Source: Bacteroidales bacterium
Lineage (GTDB): Bacteria; Bacteroidota; Bacteroidia; Bacteroidales; Dysgonomonadaceae
Length of the DNA: 7,461 bases
Direction: 5' to 3'
Assembly (NCBI GenBank): GCA_012841425.1
Contig: DUUR01000136.1
Span: 1-7,461 of the forward strand
This document shows, in pieces, positions 1 to 5,990 of the stretch. The position numbers and the translations under genes are program-made. Position 1 is the first letter of the stretch, and the number at the start of each line of letters is the position of its first letter. A model generated the notes under the pieces. It did not search any database, was not told the origin of the DNA, and worked only from the letters and a program-made list of their open reading frames with translations.

Positions 1-46
1 CGTAGCACCTCAAACATACAATTTCAGAATTGTATTAATCTGGTAA
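1..46 (+). CDS. C-terminal end of a paralogous small lipoprotein (partial)
   Basis: Reading from base 2, the plus strand encodes the 14 residues VAPQTYNFRIVLIW and then a TAA stop at 44-46. The complete lipoprotein that follows on the same strand ends DARQNYNFRIVMIW and also stops with TAA. Ten of these 14 positions are identical, the two ends align without gaps, and the stop codon falls at the same place. I infer that this is the tail of a tandem paralogue whose body lies outside the window. It is probably another small secreted lipoprotein, but its N-terminus and signal peptide cannot be seen. The match is short, so it rests on the precise alignment to the stop rather than on length. No function is known to me. 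Confidence 0.75.
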   Translation, partial: VAPQTYNFRIVLIW

Positions 47-194
47 AAGCATTATTTTCTATTCAAAATTAGATTTTTAAATAGAGGACAGTTTTTGTTT
101 CCAAAACTATTCGATTAGAATATTGTTTTAATTTAAACGAAAGTTGATTTTATAGGTCTTAGATTTAACATTCAATTTTCAAAACCAAATAATT

Positions 195-662
195 ATGAAA
201 AGGAAATTATATACATCACTTTTTGCAGGAGTTTTATTTTTGAGCACCTTGTTTGTAGCCACATCATGCAGTGATAGCACCGATGACTTTATTGAAACTG
301 CATGGAATATCGAGAACTTTACTGTAAATGCATCGCAGTGGAGTTGGAATTCTAGTCTCAATAGATGGGAAGCTATAAGGCCACTAGGTTATATAGATGA
401 GTTTATATATGAAAATGGTGCAGTAATTGGATATGTGTTTATTGGTACGCAGGGTGTTAACGAAGTACAAGTGCCATTGCCTTATATAAGTAGTTTTTTG
501 GTAGAAGTTGGCCAAAATGAATATGTTGATTTCACAGAAACAATAAGTTTTGAGTTTAGTCAACAAAGAAATGAAGTGACCTTCTTTATAGAGCCCTCAG
601 ATGGAGTTCAAGATCAGGATGCAAGACAAAACTATAATTTTAGAATTGTAATGATATGGTAA
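195..662 (+). CDS. Small secreted lipoprotein of unknown function, member of a tandem pair
   Basis: This is a 155-residue protein with a type II signal peptide: a basic start (MKRK), a hydrophobic stretch at residues 5-21, and the lipobox ATS-C with Cys25 as the probable lipidated residue. The residues after it (S-D-S-T-D-D) are acidic, resembling the Bacteroidota signal that sends lipoproteins to the cell surface; surface exposure is inferred. The mature part of about 130 residues has alternating hydrophobic and polar residues typical of beta strands. Landmarks are a Trp-rich segment near residues 37-58, an NGAVIGYVFIG stretch, a VPLPY stretch, and a final aromatic strand FRIVMIW. I have an impression of similar uncharacterised proteins in Bacteroidota but cannot name a domain. 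The ATG at 195 is the only start that includes the full signal peptide. The 148 bases upstream are non-coding and may hold its own promoter. It converges on folC across 54 bases. Confidence 0.86.
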   Translation: MKRKLYTSLFAGVLFLSTLFVATSCSDSTDDFIETAWNIENFTVNASQWSWNSSLNRWEAIRPLGYIDEFIYENGAVIGYVFIGTQGVNEVQVPLPYISSFLVEVGQNEYVDFTETISFEFSQQRNEVTFFIEPSDGVQDQDARQNYNFRIVMIW

Positions 663-716
663 TATACTACTTATTAAACTAGTGATTAACTATTCATAAA
701 TAAATATTTTAATTAC

Positions 717-2003
717 TCATATAAGTATTGTAAGTGCATCTGCCACTATAAAAGAGCTACCGCCGATAAAGATAAGATCATCATTGTCGGCGTTTTCTTT
801 TGCAGCTGCAATAGCATCATTTACAGTAGGGTAGGAGCTACCAAATAACTGGTAATTAGAGGCCTGTTCTTTTACAATATTCTCATTCAATGCGCGCTCT
901 ACCGATGCTCTTGTAAAATAGTAGATTGCATGTCTGGGCAATATCTTCAATATAGAATCAATATCCTTATCATTAGCTACACCAAATACAATATGCAAAT
1001 TATTATATATCTCTCTTGTCAATTGCTCAACAACAAATTGTATTCCGTGTGAATTGTGTGCAATATCACAGATAATTTTGGGCTTATGCTGTAAAACTTG
1101 CCACCTCCCTAAAAAACCAGTAAGCGATATTACTTTTGCGAAACCACTATAAATTGCCTCTTTTGGTATGTTATAACCTATTTCATTAAGAACTTCAACA
1201 GCAGTTAATACCGTTCTGGCATTTTTCTCTTGAGCTGGGCCTCTTAATTCTCCTCTTAATTCTTTGTACCCATCGGCCTTAAAAAACATTCCTATATCAC
1301 TTCTATCCGCCTCAAAGTTGTTCATGTACATCTCCGAGAAGATGATAGGAGCCTCTTCTGATTTAGCTTTATCTATAAATACTTGTGCAACTTCAATACT
1401 GCCTGCTTCGCCAATTATTACAGGTGTGTGAGGTTTTATTATACCCGCTTTTTCTGCTGCAATCTTCGGAAGTGAATTGCCCAAATATTTGATATGATCT
1501 AAACCAATATTTGTGATTACACTTAAGTCAGGAGAGATAATATTTGTACTATCAAGCCGTCCACCTAGTCCCACCTCCACTATTGCTACATCAACCTTCT
1601 GCTCTGAAAACCACAGAAACGACATTTCCATTGTGAGCTCAAAAAAAGAAGGCATAATTGGCTCAAACTTATCTTTATATTGTTTTACAAAATCTATAAT
1701 AAATTGCTTGTCAATCATTTCGCCATTAATGCGAATGCGTTCTCTAAAATCGATAAGATGGGGCGAAGTATATAATCCAACCTTATATCCAGACTGCTGT
1801 AGTATTGCTGCTAAAAGGTGCGAAGTGGATCCTTTACCGTTAGTACCACCAACATGAATTGTTTTGAAGTGGCAATGTGGGTGATTAAATATTTTATCCA
1901 GAGCGAGACTGTTTTCAAGTCCCTCTTTGTATGCCGCATGCCCAATTCTTTGATATTCGGGCATTTGATTATACAGATAATTAAGAGTCTCGTTGTAGTT
2001 CAT
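717..2003 (-). CDS. folC: Folylpolyglutamate synthase / dihydrofolate synthase
   Basis: This cytoplasmic Mur-ligase-family enzyme uses ATP to add glutamate to folates. Bacterial FolC commonly also joins glutamate to dihydropteroate to make dihydrofolate; whether this copy has both activities cannot be read from sequence. Its 428 residues fit the family length. Visible motifs, in order, are the P-loop GTNGKGST (53-60), a TSPHL segment (79-83), the signature VGLGGRLDSTN (144-154), ITNIGLDH (163-170), and AAEKAGI (182-188), whose Lys185 matches the lysine that is carbamylated in related enzymes. The C-terminal domain has GRWQV and then DIAHNSHG, the usual D-x-AHN motif. The ATG at 2001-2003 gives a normal FolC N-terminus. 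The gene stops with TGA and stands alone on the minus strand: a terminator upstream separates it from the rpoN-to-peptidase cluster, so it needs its own promoter between about 2004 and 2150. I could not identify one convincingly. Confidence 0.97.
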   Translation of the reverse strand: MNYNETLNYLYNQMPEYQRIGHAAYKEGLENSLALDKIFNHPHCHFKTIHVGGTNGKGSTSHLLAAILQQSGYKVGLYTSPHLIDFRERIRINGEMIDKQFIIDFVKQYKDKFEPIMPSFFELTMEMSFLWFSEQKVDVAIVEVGLGGRLDSTNIISPDLSVITNIGLDHIKYLGNSLPKIAAEKAGIIKPHTPVIIGEAGSIEVAQVFIDKAKSEEAPIIFSEMYMNNFEADRSDIGMFFKADGYKELRGELRGPAQEKNARTVLTAVEVLNEIGYNIPKEAIYSGFAKVISLTGFLGRWQVLQHKPKIICDIAHNSHGIQFVVEQLTREIYNNLHIVFGVANDKDIDSILKILPRHAIYYFTRASVERALNENIVKEQASNYQLFGSSYPTVNDAIAAAKENADNDDLIFIGGSSFIVADALTILI

Positions 2004-2329
2004 TATATTAATTTCTAATTATTCAGATGTAGGATTGATTCTCTTTGTATAGTAATTACTCTTTTATTGTTCATAGAGAACTTTATATACTCAATAAGCA
2101 ATTTAGATGTCTCAACTTAAGTTGCAGTACTTAAAAATTATAAGTTAATTACTAAAAGAGGGTGAATTCACAATGTGAAACACCCTCGATTTATTTGATT
2201 AATATTTTAGTTCCGTTTGATGAATGTAATTGAAATTAGGACTGATACAGTATAACTTTAATTGTATCTTTTGTAATTATAACCAACGGGACTGAAATCT
2301 GATAACTTAATGCGGTATTCTCTTAATAA
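2004..2329. other. Intergenic region between the peptidase gene and folC
   Basis: These 326 bases contain no credible gene on either strand. Reading along the minus strand from the peptidase stop, there are about 140 bases of AT-rich 3' untranslated sequence (2188-2329), then the hairpin terminator at 2151-2187, then about 150 bases that must contain the folC promoter and leader. The leader part includes the perfect ten-base palindrome AGTAATTACT at 2051-2060, whose role, if any, is unknown. I found no good match to the Bacteroidota -33 TTTG / -7 TAnnTTTG promoter pattern in front of folC. I see no tRNA-like or riboswitch-like structure. Confidence 0.7.
2151..2187 (-). terminator. Rho-independent terminator for the rpoN-to-peptidase transcript
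   Basis: The perfect seven-base arms GAGGGTG (2158-2164) and CACCCTC (2181-2187) enclose a second perfect stem, TTCAC (2167-2171) with GTGAA (2175-2179), around a three-base loop. A small asymmetric internal loop separates the two stems. Read on the minus strand, the hairpin is followed at once by TTTT (complement of 2154-2157), then AGTAATT. The GC-rich stem stands out strongly from the AT-rich surroundings. It lies about 140 bases past the peptidase stop and upstream of folC, so it should end the long minus-strand transcript. The T run is short, so termination may be incomplete. On the plus strand the following bases are GATTTATTT, a weaker fit. Confidence 0.78.
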
Positions 2330-4393
2330 TTAATTTTTAAGAGGTAGAACCGAGTACTGTTTTGAGTAGCGCATTTGCTGATTTACATAGTTTTCGTTAT
2401 ACGAAACAGTTACATCAACAACTTTGCCGTTATCATCGGTTACCAGCTTATAAACAGGGTTTACAAATCCTTTATAAGGAGCTATGTCAAGAGACTCATA
2501 TCGTGACATTACCTCTTTGTGAAGATCCTGATTCACCTTAACACCATATGTTTCTATTAGTACTTTACCCGCTTCAAAATCACCTTCCGATTTTATACGT
2601 TGCACCTCCGAAAGGAGTTCACCAAAAAGAGAACGCAATTTTTCATAATCATTTACAACTATGTAAGTCTTATCGTCTCTTTTTTCGAAAGCAACAACAT
2701 TATCTTCTTTTCCTTTTTCAATTACCCAGTTAGAAATTGTTGCACGGTTGCGCATATGAGCCTGCTCAATATCTTTTCCTGGTTGTATGCGAGTGAGTTG
2801 AGTCATTGCACCATTCATAATATACGAATAGTACTCAGCTTTATATGCTTCATTATCGGGAAGTAGACCAAGTTCAACCAGTTTAGGATCGGCAAGGTAA
2901 TATAATGCAAACAAATCGGCACGAGTCTCTTCTAGAGGTGAAGCGTACGCTTGTAAAACATCGGTGCTAACTCCTGGAAGTAGTTTTCCTGAACCATGGC
3001 CAAGACATTCATGCAAGTCGGTGTGAAGATTATCGGTAAGAGCTCCATATTTTTTAGATAACTCAACCTCTTCATCACTCCACATAAACTCTTCTTTAAA
3101 TCCATCACCTTCAGATGCTTTGCCGTATGCAAAGGTGATATTGTCTATAGTTACAGACTTTGAGCCATGATCTCGTCTTATCCAATCTGCATTTGGCAGA
3201 TTTATACCAATTGGAGTAGCGGGGTAAGTATCACCACCAAGAATGGCAACTGTTATAACTTTTGCCGAAACACCCTTTACTTCTTCTTTCTTGAATTTAT
3301 CATCTATTGGCGAATTGTCTTCAAACCATTGAGCATTATCACTTATTATGCTTGTTCTTTTTGATGCTTCTATACTCTTGAAGTTAACAATCGACTCCCA
3401 GCTTCCTTTTAGACCCATCGGGTCTGTATATGTTTCAATAAACCCGTTAATAAAATCTACACGTGAGTCGGTATCTTTTACCCACTTAACAGAGTATTCA
3501 TCAAATGTTTCAAGACTACCGCTCTTGTAAAACTCAATAAGAGTGTCAATTATATCTTTTTGCTGTTCATTTTCAGCTATAGCCGATGCTTTTTCTAACC
3601 AACCTATAATTCTTTCAATAGCCTTATCATACATGCCACCTAATTTCCATACCTTCTCAACAACAACTCCATCTTCTTTGGTAACTTTGCTGTTTAGTCC
3701 ATATGAAACAGGAGTGTCATCATTAGGGTCCTTCATAGAATTATAAAAGTTCTCAACTTCTTTTTGTGTTACCCCTTCATAAAAATTTACTGCCGAGGTT
3801 TGTACGATGTCACTTCCTTGTGCCTGACTCATTCTCTTGGGCATAAATGAAGGGTCAAACATTACAGGGATAATTTCGTTAAGTGTCTCATCAGCTGCCA
3901 TTCCGTCTCTAAAAGGCATCCTTCCAGGATCTACGCTCTTTACAATAGTAGTAAAATATTCTTGAGAGAACTTAGGTATTATTTTATCTTCAGAATAATG
4001 GTGATGTATACCATTTGCCATCCAAATCTGTTTCAGATAAGTTTCAAAATTCTTCCAATCGTCAGTAGATTTATCTCCCATATAATTCTCATACAAACCT
4101 TCACATACTCTTCTGATAGTAAGGTTGTATCTGTTGTGTTGGTCCCACAATATATCGCGTCCTTCTAGGGCAGCTTGTGAAAGATAATAAATAAGTTCTT
4201 TTTGTTGTAACGACAAGCTGTTGAATCCTGAAACAGGATATCTTAGTATCTCAATATCGGCAAATCTATCTACTTTATATTCAAATGTAGTATAATCGAT
4301 ATCATCTGCTATCGTTTCTTTATCTGTCTTTTTACCTTCATTGCAGGCTGCTAACAGAAATATGGTTGTAAGCATAAAGATTACTTTTTTCAT
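2330..4393 (-). CDS. Dipeptidyl peptidase III, lipoprotein form (M49 zinc metallopeptidase)
   Basis: The 687-residue protein belongs to peptidase family M49, whose members remove dipeptides from the N-terminus of short peptides. The zinc site is plain: HECLGH at residues 461-466 (family form HEXXGH), with His461 and His466 as ligands and Glu462 as catalytic base, followed by EETRAD at 488-493, where Glu489 should be the third ligand. The 28-residue step from His461 to Glu489 matches what I recall for the characterised Bacteroides thetaiotaomicron enzyme of about 675 residues. The N-terminus is a lipoprotein signal peptide with lipobox LAA-C (Cys17), so the enzyme is probably anchored outside the cytoplasm, unlike the cytosolic eukaryotic enzymes. 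The residues after the cysteine (NEGKK) are not strongly acidic, so a periplasm-facing position is as likely as the surface. The start lies 11 bases after the purE stop, and it is the last gene of the cluster. It looks complete. Confidence 0.96.
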   Translation of the reverse strand: MKKVIFMLTTIFLLAACNEGKKTDKETIADDIDYTTFEYKVDRFADIEILRYPVSGFNSLSLQQKELIYYLSQAALEGRDILWDQHNRYNLTIRRVCEGLYENYMGDKSTDDWKNFETYLKQIWMANGIHHHYSEDKIIPKFSQEYFTTIVKSVDPGRMPFRDGMAADETLNEIIPVMFDPSFMPKRMSQAQGSDIVQTSAVNFYEGVTQKEVENFYNSMKDPNDDTPVSYGLNSKVTKEDGVVVEKVWKLGGMYDKAIERIIGWLEKASAIAENEQQKDIIDTLIEFYKSGSLETFDEYSVKWVKDTDSRVDFINGFIETYTDPMGLKGSWESIVNFKSIEASKRTSIISDNAQWFEDNSPIDDKFKKEEVKGVSAKVITVAILGGDTYPATPIGINLPNADWIRRDHGSKSVTIDNITFAYGKASEGDGFKEEFMWSDEEVELSKKYGALTDNLHTDLHECLGHGSGKLLPGVSTDVLQAYASPLEETRADLFALYYLADPKLVELGLLPDNEAYKAEYYSYIMNGAMTQLTRIQPGKDIEQAHMRNRATISNWVIEKGKEDNVVAFEKRDDKTYIVVNDYEKLRSLFGELLSEVQRIKSEGDFEAGKVLIETYGVKVNQDLHKEVMSRYESLDIAPYKGFVNPVYKLVTDDNGKVVDVTVSYNENYVNQQMRYSKQYSVLPLKN

Positions 4394-4404
4394 TTTAATA
4401 AGAA

Positions 4405-4911
4405 TCAGTTTGTTTTGTACTTATATTTTATAAGTGCCAACTCTTCATTGGCTTTAGAGATTTTGTTCTTCAAATCCGACTTATATTTAGCCATTTTATT
4501 TTGTGCCAATTCATCGCCTGTGGCAATTATTTGCAATGCTAGTATTGCAGCATTTAGTGCTCCGTTTATTCCTACAGTAGCTACTGGAATACCAGGAGGC
4601 ATTTGAACTATTGCAAGTAATGCATCCATACCATCAAGTGAAGATTTTATAGGAACTCCAATTACTGGTATTGTTGTCATTGAAGCGATAACGCCTGGTA
4701 GATGTGCTGCCATGCCAGCTGCTGCAATAATCACTTTAATTCCTTTCTTTGCAGCTCCTTTTGCAAAAACCTCTACCTCTTCGGGAGTTCTATGTGCAGA
4801 TAGAGCATTAACCTCAAAAGGAATCTCCATCTCATTTAAAAATTGAGCTGCTTTTTCCATAATGGGAAGATCTGATGTACTTCCCATTATAATACTTACT
4901 ATTGGACTCAT
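4405..4911 (-). CDS. purE: N5-carboxyaminoimidazole ribonucleotide mutase
   Basis: PurE acts in de novo purine synthesis, moving the carboxyl group of N5-CAIR (made by PurK) to give CAIR. The protein has 168 residues, the usual length for class I PurE. It shows GSTSD (10-14), the catalytic segment SAHRTP (38-43) with His40 in the position of the catalytic histidine of the E. coli enzyme, AAGMAAHLPGV (64-74), PVIGVP (82-87), and the later stretch QMPPGIPVATV that shapes the nucleotide site. Residue 67 is Met where E. coli has Gly; I recall the same GMAAHLPG form in Bacteroides PurE, so I do not read it as a defect. No purK is present in this window. The start is nine bases after the gcvH stop and the peptidase gene starts 11 bases after the purE stop, so all three are almost certainly co-transcribed. 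Confidence 0.98.
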   Translation of the reverse strand: MSPIVSIIMGSTSDLPIMEKAAQFLNEMEIPFEVNALSAHRTPEEVEVFAKGAAKKGIKVIIAAAGMAAHLPGVIASMTTIPVIGVPIKSSLDGMDALLAIVQMPPGIPVATVGINGALNAAILALQIIATGDELAQNKMAKYKSDLKNKISKANEELALIKYKYKTN

Positions 4912-4920
4912 AGGTATAAT

Positions 4921-5301
4921 CTATTTTCCAATAAATTCTTTATACTCGGCAGCGCTCATTAGTGTATCTACTTCCTCGGGGTTCTGTAGACTAATTTTAA
5001 TAATCCATCCACCTTCAAATGGTTCTTTGTTAACAAGCTCAGGTGCATCTTCAAGTTTTTCATTAACTTCAAGTACTTCTCCTGTAACTGGCATCATCAG
5101 GTCGGAAACAGTTTTTACAGCTTCCACACTTCCAAATACCTCACCTTGTTCAACAGTTTCACCTTCAGTTGTAATATCGATAAATACAATATCTCCCAGT
5201 TCTTCTTGAGCAAAATCGGTAATACCAATATAAGCCTTGTTGCCCTCTACTCTTACCCACTCATGGTCTGTAGAATACTTAACATTTTCAGGAAAGTTCA
5301 T
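4921..5301 (-). CDS. gcvH: Glycine cleavage system H protein
   Basis: GcvH is the small lipoylated carrier of the glycine cleavage complex. Its lipoyl arm takes the aminomethyl group from the P protein (GcvP) to the T protein (GcvT), which passes the one-carbon unit to tetrahydrofolate, and is then reoxidised by the L protein. The 126 residues match the family length. The start [16 protein letters not shown] is typical, as is [15 protein letters not shown] (26-40). The lipoyl-lysine motif is [12 protein letters not shown] with Lys63 as the attachment site, and the end GGWIIKI...[10 protein letters not shown] is also characteristic. The genes for the P, T and L proteins are not here, so gcvH is unlinked from its partners at least within this window. 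It follows the membrane-protein gene after 71 bases, the widest gap in the cluster, and is followed by purE after nine. No glycine riboswitch is visible in the gap. Confidence 0.98.
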   Translation of the reverse strand: MNFPENVKYSTDHEWVRVEGNKAYIGITDFAQEELGDIVFIDITTEGETVEQGEVFGSVEAVKTVSDLMMPVTGEVLEVNEKLEDAPELVNKEPFEGGWIIKISLQNPEEVDTLMSAAEYKEFIGK

Positions 5302-5372
5302 AGTAATTCAAATTTTAAAAATATTTATATTATGTAAATGTACAATTTTTTTGTAAATATTAAAGCACTTAT
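5302..5372 (-). promoter_or_regulatory. Intergenic gap before gcvH with repeated TGTAAAT words (possible promoter or operator)
   Basis: This 71-base, very AT-rich gap is the only sizeable spacer inside the minus-strand cluster and is the natural place for an internal promoter for gcvH, purE and the peptidase gene. TGTAAAT occurs at 5333-5339 and 5352-5358, and its reverse complement ATTTACA at 5371-5377, each start exactly 19 bases from the last. The second and third copies extend to a perfect eight-base inverted repeat, TGTAAATA (5352-5359) and TATTTACA (5370-5377), which spans the stop codon of the upstream gene. It is not a terminator for the upstream gene, because on the minus strand the hairpin is followed by A residues rather than T. 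A -7-like word (TAAAATTTG, complement of 5309-5317) lies too close to the ATG to be persuasive. The regulatory role is inferred from position only. Confidence 0.3.
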
Positions 5373-5981
5373 TTACACACCCAATTTCACAAATATAAAT
5401 GCAACAGAAAAACCTAAAAGGAACCCTGCTATAACCTGCGAGAGTGTATGACGCTTGAGTATTAACCTTGAGGTGCCAATGGAGCCAGCGAGTAAAAACA
5501 GCCCTATAAATAGCCAGTATGGGTTTGAATGCTCAACATAATAACATACTGACATAACACCTCCTACAAGTCCTCCTATTCCAAACATATGTGCGCTAAT
5601 CTTCCAGACTAATGTAATTAAAATGGCTATTATCATTATAGCAATAGATCCAGCCATCATAGTTATAAACCAGATGGGCATTTGTGCCTTATAGTAGAAA
5701 ACCACCATTGCACTGTATGACAAAAGTGTAATAAAATAGGGGTAAAATCTTTCTCTTCTAACTTTTAATGATAAATCTGATATAAGTCCAATTCGTAATA
5801 GCAGATAAATCAGAATGCCAGGTATCACAAACGAAAAAAGCATAATAGGAGTTACAATGTGCCAGAATCTATTAGAGTATGCTACACCAAAATAGGTGTA
5901 CATAAATAAAAGCATCACTCCGTAGGTTGGCATCAACAGTGGCTGGAAAACTGTGGATATTACATGTGAAATTGATTTCAT
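5373..5981 (-). CDS. PAP2-like integral membrane phosphatase-family protein
   Basis: This 202-residue, strongly hydrophobic protein has about six or seven predicted membrane helices (near 15-35, 43-63, 81-98, 103-125, 132-149, 154-168 and 183-198). It resembles the PAP2 / lipid-phosphatase superfamily. The third motif is recognisable as SRLILKRHTLSQ (171-182), which keeps the S-R-x5-H spacing with His178 in the nucleophile position but has Gln182 where the classical motif SR-x5-H-x3-D has Asp. ISAH (128-131) stands where PSGH is usual, and KVRRERFYP (73-81) is a degenerate first motif. A role on a lipid or isoprenoid phosphate (undecaprenyl phosphate recycling or lipid A) is possible, but neither the activity nor the substrate can be read from this. 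The start is nine bases after the rpoN stop, so it is co-transcribed with rpoN, and it ends 71 bases before gcvH. Confidence 0.85.
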   Translation of the reverse strand: MKSISHVISTVFQPLLMPTYGVMLLFMYTYFGVAYSNRFWHIVTPIMLFSFVIPGILIYLLLRIGLISDLSLKVRRERFYPYFITLLSYSAMVVFYYKAQMPIWFITMMAGSIAIMIIAILITLVWKISAHMFGIGGLVGGVMSVCYYVEHSNPYWLFIGLFLLAGSIGTSRLILKRHTLSQVIAGFLLGFSVAFIFVKLGV

Positions 5982-5990
5982 TAGACAAAG

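Noticed and set aside
16..35. Perfect inverted repeat ATACAATT-TCAG-AATTGTAT, first read as an operator or hairpin
   Set aside because: It falls within the coding tail of the partial paralogue (codons for T-Y-N-F-R-I-V-L), so the coding alignment explains it better. It is also purely AT-rich, with no T run that would make it a terminator.
94..125. Possible Bacteroidota promoter upstream of the lipoprotein gene (TTTG at 94-97 and GAATATTG at 118-125, 20 bases between)
   Set aside because: The spacing fits, but the -7 element matches only four of six fixed positions. In such AT-rich DNA a match this weak is expected by chance, so I did not list it as a feature.
681..717. Nine-base stem AGTGATTAA / TTAATTACT between the convergent lipoprotein and folC genes, as a bidirectional terminator
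   Set aside because: The arms pair with one wobble around a 19-base loop, contain almost no GC, and lack a following T run. It may help end transcription but is not convincing.
1513..1857. Plus-strand open frame of 114 codons inside folC
   Set aside because: It lies wholly antisense to well-conserved FolC motifs and has no recognisable product; it is a reading-frame shadow.
2225..2295. Repeated GGACTGA words resembling the 3' ends of some CRISPR repeats
   Set aside because: There are only two imperfect copies with unequal internal spacing, no regular spacer units and no cas genes in the window.
4862..5209. Plus-strand open frame of 115 codons across purE and gcvH
   Set aside because: It is antisense to two highly conserved genes and Ser/Ile-rich low-complexity in character, as expected from a complementary frame.
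5302..5372. Glycine riboswitch upstream of gcvH
   Set aside because: The gap is short and almost entirely A and T, without the GC-containing paired elements that a glycine aptamer needs.
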